A stretch of 64,000 nt of DNA, from positions 5,824,501 to 5,888,500 of the forward strand of contig NZ_JACHNC010000001.1 of NCBI RefSeq assembly GCF_014205215.1, written 5' to 3'. Positions 57,097-64,000 of the stretch are shown one piece after another. Under the pieces are notes generated by a model. It was not told where the DNA came from and ran no database searches. It was given only the letters and a program-made list of their open reading frames with translations. Source of the DNA: Actinoplanes lobatus (GTDB taxonomy: Bacteria; Actinomycetota; Actinomycetes; Mycobacteriales; Micromonosporaceae). How positions within the stretch are numbered: the stretch's first letter is position 1; each line of letters opens with the position of its first letter. Both the position numbers and the translations under genes were made by a program.

Positions 57097-60000
57097 ATGC
57101 CCGGAAGAAGAAGCCTGTCCACGGCGGTCGCGGCAGGCCTGCTGACCGCCACCCTGCCGGCGATCCCCGCGCTGGCAGCCGACGTACCGAACCCCGTCGT
57201 CGCCTACGAGTTCGACGCCGACGACCTCACCACCGGCGTCGTCACCGACACCTCCGGCAACGGCCTCGACGGCACCCTCGTCAACGGCGCCACCGCGGCA
57301 CTGGTCGACGGTCGCGACGGCGGCCACGCCCTCCAGTTGCCCGGCGGGGCGCCGACCTCGAACGGCGCCTACGTCACCATCCCGCGGAAGGTGCTCGAGG
57401 GGCGTACCGACCTGACCGTCTCCGCCCGCGTCAAGTGGGACGGCACCACGGCGCCCTGGCAGTGGATCTACGCACTCGGCAAGGACACCAGCCGCTACCT
57501 GTTCAGCACGCCGTACAACGGGGACGGGAAGCTGCGCACCGCCGCCACCAAGGACTGGGCCGGCGCCGAAGCACAGGTCACCGGCTCGGCCGCGCTGCCC
57601 GCCAACGCCTGGAAAACGGTCACGGTCACCCTCGGCGGGGGACGGCTCACCACGTACCTCGACGGGGTGTCGGTCGCTGCGGCGACGACCACCGCGACCG
57701 CGGCCGACCTGATCGACGCGAGCACCACCAGCGCCGGCTTCATCGGCCGCTCCTTCTATCCCGACCCGCTGTTCGACGGCGCGGTCGACGACTTCCGCGT
57801 CTACGGCTCGGCGCTCACCGCGGCGCAGGTCGCCGACGAGTTCGGCGCCGAGATCCCCACGGTGACCGCGCTGTCGCAGACGACGTTCGAGATCCGGACC
57901 ACCATCGGGACCGCGCCCGCACTGCCCGCGTCGGTCACCGCCGACTTCACCGACGGCTACGACCGGCAGGTCCCGGTCACCTGGGACCCGGTCGACCCGG
58001 CGAAGTACGCCCAGCGCGGCACCTTCACCGCTGCCGGAACCGCGGCGGGCACCCCGGTCTCCGCCACCGTCACCGTGATCCGCGAGGGCGAGCTCACCAT
58101 CGACCTGGCCGCCACCACCGGCGACTTCCACGGCGGCGCCTCCGGAACCCTCTACGGCCTGTACGCCGACGGCGTCCCCAGCGACAACCTGATCGAGGGC
58201 ATGCGCCTGCGCACCGTCTCGACCAAGGCGCAGGACGGCCCTCAGCACCCCGGCGCCGACGCGCTCGAGGTGGTCAAGCCGCTCGCCGACAGCACCGACG
58301 GCGACGTGTACATCTACATGACCGACATCCACCGCGGCTTTCCCTACCAGTGGCCGGGCGGTACACCCGTCGAGAAACTCGCCACCTACCGCGAGAAGAT
58401 CGCTCAACAGGTGGATCAAGTTCTCAACCTTGACGAGGTGTATCAAGACAACATCGTCTTCGTGCCGTTCAACGAGCCCGAAGGCAACATGTTCGGCACC
58501 GGCGAGTGGAGCTACAACGGGGTCAGCTGGCTCAGCGACCCGGACGACTACTTCGCCGCCTGGGACGACTTCTACCGCCTCATCAAGCAGAAGATGCCGT
58601 CCGCACGGATCGCCGGCCCCAACACCAGCATCCTGTTCGAGCAGGTCAAGGGCTTCCTGGAGCACACCGTCGAGGCCGGCACCGTACCGGACGTGATCAC
58701 CTGGCACGAGCTGAGCCACCCGGAGGCGGTCCGCGACAGCGTCGCGAAGTACCGCGCCTGGGAGAGCGAGATCCTGCCCGGCCGGAAACTGCCGATCAAC
58801 ATCAACGAGTACGCGTTCAACTACCACACCAGCGTGCCCGGCCAGATGATCCAGTGGATCTCGTCGATCGAGGAGTCCAAGGTCGACGCCGACATCGCCT
58901 ACTGGAACATCGACGGCAACCTGTCCGACTCGGCGGTGCAGGCCAACCGCGGCAACGGGCAGTGGTGGCTGTACAACGCCTACGGCAGCATGACCGGCCA
59001 GACCGTCAAGGTGACGCCGCCCTACCCCGGCCAGAACTACACGCTCCAGGGGGTGGCCGGCCTCGACAAGGCGAAGAAGCAGGCCCGCGTCATCTTCGGC
59101 GGGGCCACCAGCGCCGGCTACATCCGGTTCGACAACGTGCCGAAGTACTTCGGGAAGACCGTGCACGCCTGGATCCGGGAGATCCCGTGGACCGGGCAGG
59201 TCGGCGACTCGGCCCAGCCGCGGCTGCTCGCCGAGAAGGACGTGGCGGTCGCCGACGGCGCGATCGCGTTCGAGTTCGACCGGCTCAGTGAGGCTTCCGC
59301 GTACGAGATCGTCTTCAGCCCCGCCGGGGAGAGTGACCGGACCGCGGCCTCGCCCACCACCTGGCAGGGTTCCTTCGAGGCCGAGGCGGCCACCTACACC
59401 GGCGGCGGCTACAGCAAGAACGGGCCGGAAGGTTCGCCGCGCGACGTCTCGAAGTTCTACACGTCCGGCGCCTACAACGTCGGCGGCCTGCGCACCGGCA
59501 GCGACGGCGTACTCGACTTCACCGTCACCGTGCCCACCGACGGTCTTTACGACTTGAGCGTATTCGCCAATTCACTCAACACGTTCGACCTCGTCAAGGA
59601 GCAGGGGCCGACCAACGTGTTCCTGCGTGTCGACGGCGCCGCCGAACAGGAGGTGTTCCTGCCGCTCGGCTACAAGTGGGTGGTCTGGGACCACGCCGAC
59701 ACGACGGTGCGGCTGACCGCCGGCGAGCACACCATCTCCCTGGCCGCGCGCAGCCTGGACGGCACGAAGGCCACCAAGGGCGACGCGATCATCGACCGGA
59801 TCACCCTGGAGCTGCCGAATCCGGCCGCCGCGACCGACGTGTACGAGGCGGAGCTGGCATCCCTCGCCGACGGCGCGAAGCCGGTCTACGCGGGCCGGAA
59901 AACCTCCGGATCGGGCGTCGCCGACCTGGGCCGCGGCGGCACCGCCACCTTCTGGGTGTACTCGGAGGCCGACGCCGCGGCCGTCCTCGACGCCGGAGTC

Positions 60001-60699
60001 ACCGGCGGCTCCGTGGAGATCGAGGTCAACGGCATCGCGGTCGGCGGATCCCGGTCGACGGCCGTCTCCCTCTCCGGCGGCATCAACAAAGTCAAGATCA
60101 AGGGCAAGGCGAGAGGTACGGCCATCGACCGCCTCGCCGTCCGATCCGCGACGGCCCTGCCCGCGACCGCCCTGGAGACCGAGGCCGTGACTGCCTTGCC
60201 GGCGACCGTCCTGGAGGCCGAAGCCGCGCAACTCGCCGGCACCGCCACGGTCACCGCGAAATCCCTGGCCAGCGGCGGTTCAGCGGTCACCGGCGTCGGT
60301 GGCGAACCCGGCAACGCCAACATCCTCACCTTCACCGTGAACGCCGCGAAACCCGGCACCTACGCCATGCGCGTCCGCTACGCCAACCCGGAACAGGCGG
60401 TCGCCACCCACTACAACCCCGACCCGCTCGCCCGGCCCGCCGACATCGCGATCAACGGCGGCCCGGCGAAACGAACACTGTTCCCGCACAGCTTCCACGA
60501 CAACAACTTCTGGGAGCTGACCATCCCGGTCGTCCTCAAACGCGGCGCGAACACCATCGCGTTCTCGTCCGAGGAACTGCCGAACTTCGACGGTACGACC
60601 TACGCCTCCGACACCTGGCCGGATGTGCTGCTGCGCTCCAAGTACGCCCCGGTCATCGACAAGATCACGGTGGCCCCGTTCAGCGCACCCGTCCACTGA
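57097..60699 (+). CDS. Large secreted GH39-like multidomain glycosidase
   Basis: A 1200-residue exported enzyme. Signal peptide about 1-28. LamG-type beta-sandwich about 30-250 (G-N-G-L-D-G-T-L-V-N-G), a Big_4 Ig-like domain about 260-332, then a clan GH-A catalytic domain about 337-700 with acid/base Glu460 (V-P-F-N-E-P-E-G) and nucleophile Glu571 (N-I-N-E-Y-A). P-D-V-I-T-W-H-E-L and N-G-Q-W-W-L-Y-N-A-Y-G-S-M-T-G link it to the enzyme at 49048. Three carbohydrate-binding-like segments follow (about 757-908, 914-1010, 1038-1200), the first and last of CBM6/35 type. GGAGAA precedes ATG 57097. It probably degrades a complex glycan outside the cell, feeding the LacI-controlled importer. Confidence 0.8.
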   Translation: MPGRRSLSTAVAAGLLTATLPAIPALAADVPNPVVAYEFDADDLTTGVVTDTSGNGLDGTLVNGATAALVDGRDGGHALQLPGGAPTSNGAYVTIPRKVLEGRTDLTVSARVKWDGTTAPWQWIYALGKDTSRYLFSTPYNGDGKLRTAATKDWAGAEAQVTGSAALPANAWKTVTVTLGGGRLTTYLDGVSVAAATTTATAADLIDASTTSAGFIGRSFYPDPLFDGAVDDFRVYGSALTAAQVADEFGAEIPTVTALSQTTFEIRTTIGTAPALPASVTADFTDGYDRQVPVTWDPVDPAKYAQRGTFTAAGTAAGTPVSATVTVIREGELTIDLAATTGDFHGGASGTLYGLYADGVPSDNLIEGMRLRTVSTKAQDGPQHPGADALEVVKPLADSTDGDVYIYMTDIHRGFPYQWPGGTPVEKLATYREKIAQQVDQVLNLDEVYQDNIVFVPFNEPEGNMFGTGEWSYNGVSWLSDPDDYFAAWDDFYRLIKQKMPSARIAGPNTSILFEQVKGFLEHTVEAGTVPDVITWHELSHPEAVRDSVAKYRAWESEILPGRKLPININEYAFNYHTSVPGQMIQWISSIEESKVDADIAYWNIDGNLSDSAVQANRGNGQWWLYNAYGSMTGQTVKVTPPYPGQNYTLQGVAGLDKAKKQARVIFGGATSAGYIRFDNVPKYFGKTVHAWIREIPWTGQVGDSAQPRLLAEKDVAVADGAIAFEFDRLSEASAYEIVFSPAGESDRTAASPTTWQGSFEAEAATYTGGGYSKNGPEGSPRDVSKFYTSGAYNVGGLRTGSDGVLDFTVTVPTDGLYDLSVFANSLNTFDLVKEQGPTNVFLRVDGAAEQEVFLPLGYKWVVWDHADTTVRLTAGEHTISLAARSLDGTKATKGDAIIDRITLELPNPAAATDVYEAELASLADGAKPVYAGRKTSGSGVADLGRGGTATFWVYSEADAAAVLDAGVTGGSVEIEVNGIAVGGSRSTAVSLSGGINKVKIKGKARGTAIDRLAVRSATALPATALETEAVTALPATVLEAEAAQLAGTATVTAKSLASGGSAVTGVGGEPGNANILTFTVNAAKPGTYAMRVRYANPEQAVATHYNPDPLARPADIAINGGPAKRTLFPHSFHDNNFWELTIPVVLKRGANTIAFSSEELPNFDGTTYASDTWPDVLLRSKYAPVIDKITVAPFSAPVH

Positions 60700-60702
60700 C
60701 CC

Positions 60703-60734
60703 GACGGCGGGCCGGCTCATGCCGGCCCGCCGTC
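60703..60734 (+). terminator. Hairpin terminator after large GH gene
   Basis: Perfect 14-bp stem (60703-60716 with 60721-60734) with the loop TCAT, starting 3 bp after the stop codon. It also serves the convergent LLM oxidoreductase gene. Confidence 0.85.
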
Positions 60735-60775
60735 GCACAGGGTGAGCCAGCGCCTCGACGAGCTGCGCACCCTGC

Positions 60776-61708
60776 TCACCGACCTGGAACGGGAGCCGCG
60801 GATCGACCGCCGAGACTGACCGCCGCCCGGACGGCCGGCGCCACCTCGTTCGCCCAGCGCCCCAGCGTCACACCGTCCGGCGTGCCGCCGGTGGGGGAGA
60901 AGAGCGTGAACCCGGCCGCACCGTGCTCGACGACCGCGCCGGTCAGTTCCTCCACCCACTGCGCGGACGAACCCCCGAGCCAGCGGCCGTCACCGTCACG
61001 GGTGGCCGGCAGCGGCCGTTCGGTGATTCGCCCCGGCACGTTGTAGATCGTGGCGACCTCGGACGGGTCCCGGCCCACCGCGGCGGCGGCCTCGTCGATC
61101 ACCGGCCGTGACTCCCGGTAGCGGGCGCTCAGCCAATCGGCGGCGTGACCCGGGATCCAGCCGTCGGCGACCCGCCCGGTCGCGGCCAGCGACTTCCGGC
61201 CCACCGAGCCGGTCCACACCTTCGGCGCCTCGACCGGAGCCGGCTCCAGATTGGTCACCCGGTAGTGCTTCCCCTCGAAGGTGACCGGGCCGCCACCGCC
61301 GGACAGCAGCCGGATGAGCACGATCGCCTCCTCGAACGCCTCCACCGCCTCACCCGCCGACAACCGCGGCACACCCATGTCGGCGATCCGGTCCCACAGG
61401 CCGCCCGCGCCCATGCCGAGAACGACGCGGCCACCGGAGAGGGCGGAGAGCGTCCCGACCGTTCGGGCCAGCATCGCCGGCGGCCGGGTCGGCAGATTGG
61501 TGACGTTCGCGAATCCGGCGATCCGCTCGGTGCGTCCCAGGACCATGCCGATCGCGGCGTACGCGTCCAGCCGCCCACCGAGATACGGATGGTCGGACAG
61601 CGAGAAATGGTCCAGCCCGTCCCGGTCCGCCTGCGCGGTCAGGCGCAGCCACTGCGGCCCGTCGGCGATCCCGTCGTGCGCGCCGAAACCGAAGACGACG
61701 TTGCCCAT
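60776..61708 (-). CDS. LLM-class F420-dependent oxidoreductase
   Basis: A 310-residue luciferase-like TIM-barrel enzyme that uses F420 or flavin. It shows F-S-L-S-D-H-P-Y-L-G-G-R-L-D-A-Y, R-I-A-G-F-A-N-V-T-N-L-P-T-R-P-P-A-M-L-A, G-G-R-V-V-L-G-M-G-A-G and a typical W-T-G-S-V-G-R-K. GGAGG precedes ATG 61708; the open frame upstream overlaps the marR gene and is ignored. It is divergent from the MarR gene with two operators between, so it is the likely target. Confidence 0.85.
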   Translation of the reverse strand: MGNVVFGFGAHDGIADGPQWLRLTAQADRDGLDHFSLSDHPYLGGRLDAYAAIGMVLGRTERIAGFANVTNLPTRPPAMLARTVGTLSALSGGRVVLGMGAGGLWDRIADMGVPRLSAGEAVEAFEEAIVLIRLLSGGGGPVTFEGKHYRVTNLEPAPVEAPKVWTGSVGRKSLAATGRVADGWIPGHAADWLSARYRESRPVIDEAAAAVGRDPSEVATIYNVPGRITERPLPATRDGDGRWLGGSSAQWVEELTGAVVEHGAAGFTLFSPTGGTPDGVTLGRWANEVAPAVRAAVSLGGRSAAPVPGR

Positions 61709-61726
61709 GGTTACCTCCACGTGTCG

Positions 61727-61745
61727 TAGTTCGTACTCCGAACTA
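61727..61745. promoter_or_regulatory. MarR operator 1
   Basis: TAGTTCG-TACTC-CGAACTA, perfect 7-bp arms and 5-bp centre, 18 bp from the LLM oxidoreductase start. Confidence 0.75.
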
Positions 61746-61750
61746 TGCGT

Positions 61751-61767
61751 AGTTCGTAGCACGAACT
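61751..61767. promoter_or_regulatory. MarR operator 2
   Basis: AGTTCGT-AGC-ACGAACT, perfect 7-bp arms, centred about 23 bp from operator 1. It overlaps the -35 region expected for marR, whose -10 TAGGCT lies at 61781-61786. Confidence 0.75.
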
Positions 61768-61792
61768 GCGAGGGTTGCGCTAGGCTTCCCCG

Positions 61793-62245
61793 GTGGCCAA
61801 GCCGGAGGATCAGATCGGGGTCGTCGCCGCACTCGTGCGCACGGCGTTCCTGGTGAACGCTGTCTATGCCGAGTCGGCCCGCGAGTTCGGCCTCACCCAG
61901 CAACAGGGCCAGCTGCTCTGCGTGCTGATGCCCCAGGCCTATGCGATGGGCGAATTGAGCACCATTCTCGGCCTTGCCAAATCCAGCCTCACCGGCCTCG
62001 TCGACCGCACCGAACGTAACGGCCTGGTCCGCCGCGAGCCCGACCCACGCGACCCGCGAGGCATCCGCGTGACCCTCACCCCCACCGGCGCCGAACTCGC
62101 CGACCGCTTCTACACCGAAACCTGCCGCCGCGTCGCCGACCTCCCCGCCACCCTGACCGACCAGGAACGCGACACGGTCGCCGCTCTCCTCAGCCGGGTG
62201 ATCCACCACAACCAGGTGCCACTCGTCTTCAGCGAAACCCTTTGA
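61793..62245 (+). CDS. MarR-family regulator
   Basis: A 150-residue MarR regulator with winged helix: F-G-L-T-Q-Q-Q-G-Q-L-L-C-V-L, M-G-E-L-S-T-I-L-G-L-A-K-S-S-L-T-G-L-V-D-R-T-E-R-N-G-L-V and R-E-P-D-P-R-D-P-R-G-I-R-V-T-L-T. GTG 61793 starts 6 nt after TAGGCT with no ribosome site, so the transcript is leaderless. It probably controls itself and the divergent oxidoreductase through the two AGTTCG sites. Confidence 0.9.
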   Translation: MAKPEDQIGVVAALVRTAFLVNAVYAESAREFGLTQQQGQLLCVLMPQAYAMGELSTILGLAKSSLTGLVDRTERNGLVRREPDPRDPRGIRVTLTPTGAELADRFYTETCRRVADLPATLTDQERDTVAALLSRVIHHNQVPLVFSETL

Positions 62246-62415
62246 TTGGTACGGCGTTCGCCGCCCCCGCCGATTCCACCCCGTCCCGCCGGCTCCACGC
62301 GAGGCGCTGCAACGCAAGCCCGCGACGCGCCCGCCGGGCTGAGCTCGGTGGCCGGGCAGGCCCGTCTCCGGCGGCAGGCCCGCAGCGCCGGGAATCGGCA
62401 CCGCAGACTGGTGTG

Positions 62416-63081
62416 ATGGCCACCTCCGCCGCGCGGCACGCCACTCTCCGGCACGTCACCGACCGCATCACCCAACTTGACGATGGCGGCGGGCCCCGCA
62501 TCGGTGTCGACGGCGTCGACGGGGCCGGCAAAACCGTGTTCGCGGATGAACTCGCCGCCCAGGTTCGTGAGCTCGGACGGCCCGTCGTGCGGGTGTCGCT
62601 CGACGACTTCCACCACGTGCGGGCTGTTCGCCATCGGCAGGGCCGTGACTCGCCGCGGGGCTTCTGGGAGGACTCCTACGACTACGAGCGCTTCCGGCGT
62701 GACGTCCTCGAGCCCTTCGGGCCGGGCGGGTCCCGGCTCTACCGGGCGGCAGCCCACGACCTGGAAACCGATGTCGTTCTCGACAGGGAGCCGTGCCTCG
62801 CGGACCCCGGCGCGGTGCTCATCGTGGACGGTTTGTTCCTGCACCGCGACGAACTCGTACCGGTCTGGGATCTGTCGATCTTCCTCGACGTCCCCTTCGA
62901 GGAGACGGCCCGGCGCATGGCCGACCGGGACGGCACCAGCCCCGACCCGGACCACCCGGGCATGCGGCGCTACGTCGAGGGCCAGCGCCTCTACTTCGCG
63001 GCGTGCGCACCTCAGGACCGTGCCACGATCCTGATCGACAACCGCGACTTCGGCGCTCCCCGGATCCTCCGCGAACGGTAG
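62416..63081 (+). CDS. Uridine kinase-like P-loop protein
   Basis: A 221-residue kinase of the uridine kinase/phosphoribulokinase type. The P-loop is G-V-D-G-A-G-K-T at residues 33-40, preceded by R-I-G-V-D-G; D-D-F-H-H-V is the lid-side acidic motif, Y-D-Y-E-R-F follows, and D-G-L-F-L-H-R-D is the Walker-B-like strand. The late D-R-D-G-T-S segment fits the phosphate-binding region. Substrate specificity is uncertain. ATG 62416 is preceded by an in-frame GTG; the upstream part of the frame is Ala/Arg-rich and not counted. Confidence 0.75.
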   Translation: MATSAARHATLRHVTDRITQLDDGGGPRIGVDGVDGAGKTVFADELAAQVRELGRPVVRVSLDDFHHVRAVRHRQGRDSPRGFWEDSYDYERFRRDVLEPFGPGGSRLYRAAAHDLETDVVLDREPCLADPGAVLIVDGLFLHRDELVPVWDLSIFLDVPFEETARRMADRDGTSPDPDHPGMRRYVEGQRLYFAACAPQDRATILIDNRDFGAPRILRER

Positions 63082-63277
63082 GCGAATCTTCCCGGCCGGT
63101 GCGGTGCGCGGTTCAAGACAAGGCCCCCGATCGCGGTGCCGACCGTGTTCGACGTCCCGCCGTTCCACTTCTGTAGTCGTTTTCTGCAGTCGTTCCGCGC
63201 GGAACCGGTCGAGGCCGTCAGAATCCGGCCTAACGTTGACGGTGACCGGCTTCCCGACTCTCCTTGGGGGTGCCCTG
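63082..63277. other. Intergenic region before lipoprotein gene
   Basis: 196 bp without a supported gene. An AT-richer stretch around 63165-63195 may hold the promoter of the lipoprotein gene; no exact box pair was assigned. Confidence 0.35.
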
Positions 63278-63874
63278 ATGCAAACGTCAGTCGGTAGAAC
63301 TCTGATCACGGCGGTCCTCGGCGTGGCGCTTGCCGCCTGCGGCGCCGTGGCCGCCGACTCCTCTTCCGCCAATAGCGGCACCGCCCCCGCAGCCGGGGAG
63401 GCTCGGGCCGGTCTGGCATCGGCTCCCGCGTGCGCCATCACCTGGGGCAGCGGCGAGAAGACCGCCGGCGCACTCAGTTCGGCTCTCCTGCTCACTGCGG
63501 AGACCGGCCGGCACGAGTGTTGGGACCGGGTGGTCTTCGAGTTCGGCGGCAGCGCACTCGGCTATTCGGTGCGTTACAGCGATCAGGTCCCGACCGAAGG
63601 CCGGGGCGAGGATCTGGTCCCCTATACCGCGGGCGGATCGCACCTCTGGGTCACCCTGCGTGCGCCGGCATCGACATTCGATGCGACCAGCGGTGAACAT
63701 GTCGCCAACGTCCTGTCCTACGACACCCTGCGAGATGTCGTCTTCGGCGGCTCCTTCGAGGGGTACACCACCTTCGCCGTCGGTGTGCGCGCCCGGCTTC
63801 CGTTCCGAGTCACGACTCTGGCCGGTCCGGGCACTCACTCCCGCATCGTTGTGGACGTCGCACACCGCTGGTGA
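63278..63874 (+). CDS. AMIN-like domain lipoprotein
   Basis: A 198-residue lipoprotein. The lipobox L-A-A-C puts the lipid Cys at residue 21. The mature part matches the actinobacterial AMIN-like family: T-W-G-S-G-E-K-T, G-R-H-E-C-W-D-R-V-V-F-E-F-G-G, Y-S-V-R-Y, F-G-G-S-F-E-G-Y-T-T-F-A-V-G-V-R-A-R-L-P-F-R-V, ending I-V-V-D-V-A-H-R-W. AMIN domains are linked with envelope attachment; the function of this lineage is unknown. ATG 63278 has GGGGG ahead. Confidence 0.82.
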   Translation: MQTSVGRTLITAVLGVALAACGAVAADSSSANSGTAPAAGEARAGLASAPACAITWGSGEKTAGALSSALLLTAETGRHECWDRVVFEFGGSALGYSVRYSDQVPTEGRGEDLVPYTAGGSHLWVTLRAPASTFDATSGEHVANVLSYDTLRDVVFGGSFEGYTTFAVGVRARLPFRVTTLAGPGTHSRIVVDVAHRW

Positions 63875-63886
63875 CGGTTCTGGCTC

Positions 63887-63910
63887 CTCGCCGGTCAACC
63901 CCGCGGCGAG
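63887..63910 (+). terminator. Possible hairpin terminator
   Basis: CTCGCCG (63887-63893) and CGGCGAG (63904-63910) form a perfect 7-bp stem with a 10-nt loop, 12 bp after the lipoprotein stop codon. No gene is supported between here and the window edge at 64000. Confidence 0.5.
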
Positions 63911-64000
63911 CGGATGACCTCAGAGGCTGACCGGGTCATGCCATGCTCCTGGGTCGGGCACCGGACAGGCCCTACGCTGTGCTGGTCAGCGGGCGGTCGC

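Noticed and set aside
56077..59166. 1029-codon open frame on the minus strand
   Set aside because: It runs antisense through the LacI gene and the large glycosidase. Both have clear domains, and the antisense frame is a GC-bias shadow.
60742..60819. 25-codon ORF after the large glycosidase
   Set aside because: It overlaps the 3' end of the LLM oxidoreductase, has no ribosome site and follows a strong terminator. It may be a gene relic but cannot be supported.
1..64000. tRNA, rRNA, prophage or integrase attachment sites
   Set aside because: No tRNA-like arm patterns, integrase, phage structural gene or transposase was recognised anywhere in the window.
63911..64000. Start of another gene at the right edge
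   Set aside because: A TACGCT hexamer and a GTG occur near 63975-63985, but their spacing does not fit and too little sequence remains to judge.

Overview
The window is high-GC actinobacterial DNA. Codon use, GTG/TTG starts, many promoters placed 6-7 nt before the start codon (leaderless genes), F420-linked enzymes, ECF42 sigma/DGPF gene pairs and a large stock of secreted glycan-active enzymes all suggest a soil Actinomycetota, most likely Micromonosporaceae (Actinoplanes-like). That genus guess is inference. I saw no rRNA or tRNA gene, no CRISPR array, no transposase, and no NRPS or PKS gene. The window reads as accessory chromosome rather than a core region.

Layout. 0-7.4 kb: secreted CBM2 protein, phospholipase A2, SDR and Gfo/Idh/MocA oxidoreductases, RNase H-like, MOSC and RibD/DHFR-like proteins, an AraC-type regulator and a secreted GH26 enzyme. 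7.4-19 kb: chemoreceptor with a C-terminal PilZ domain, membrane protein, FAD oxidoreductase, YgiN-like monooxygenase, ADP-ribosylglycohydrolase, VOC and F420/PPOX proteins, a DUF4132 protein, a divergent TetR/MFS pair with a 20-bp palindrome over the MFS start codon, and a Nudix hydrolase. 19.1-24.2 kb: a sugar ABC importer resembling YtfQ-YtfR-YtfT-YjfF. 24.2-30 kb: an unknown protein preceded by an 11-codon leaderless ORF, two bacterial PH-domain proteins, a decapitated GNAT remnant abutting an MFS gene, and a Tat-exported M20 amidohydrolase.

30.2-31.8 kb is a non-coding inverted-repeat element: about 155-bp terminal inverted repeats, two opposed arrays of a 70/71-bp repeat, and an 18-bp central hairpin. 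31.8-35.4 kb is a tightly packed minus-strand cluster: SRPBCC, DGPF, ECF42 sigma factor (apparent CTG start), YrhB/Imm35, YgiN-like and AraC. 35.5-45 kb: methyltransferase, an 8-codon mini-ORF (MMKFTPYW) with its own ribosome site and hairpin, MFS, a CPBP protease with a NarL-type two-component system, a TetR/FAD-monooxygenase pair and an SDR-acyl-adenylate synthetase fusion. 45-49 kb: a secreted NucA/NucB-type nuclease with PKD-like domains, closed by a perfect 44-bp palindromic terminator, then a methyltransferase and a small exported protein.

49-60.7 kb is a coherent glycan-use locus. A LacI regulator sits between two divergent transcription units that share almost the same 16-bp operator. 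One unit is an ABC importer with a GH127 beta-L-arabinofuranosidase-type enzyme and a GH39-like secreted enzyme. The other is a 1200-residue multidomain GH39-like enzyme. The parts fit extracellular cleavage of an arabinose-containing plant glycan, import of oligosaccharides and cytoplasmic trimming. 60.7-64 kb: LLM-class F420 oxidoreductase divergent from a MarR regulator with two operators, a uridine-kinase-like protein and an AMIN-like lipoprotein.
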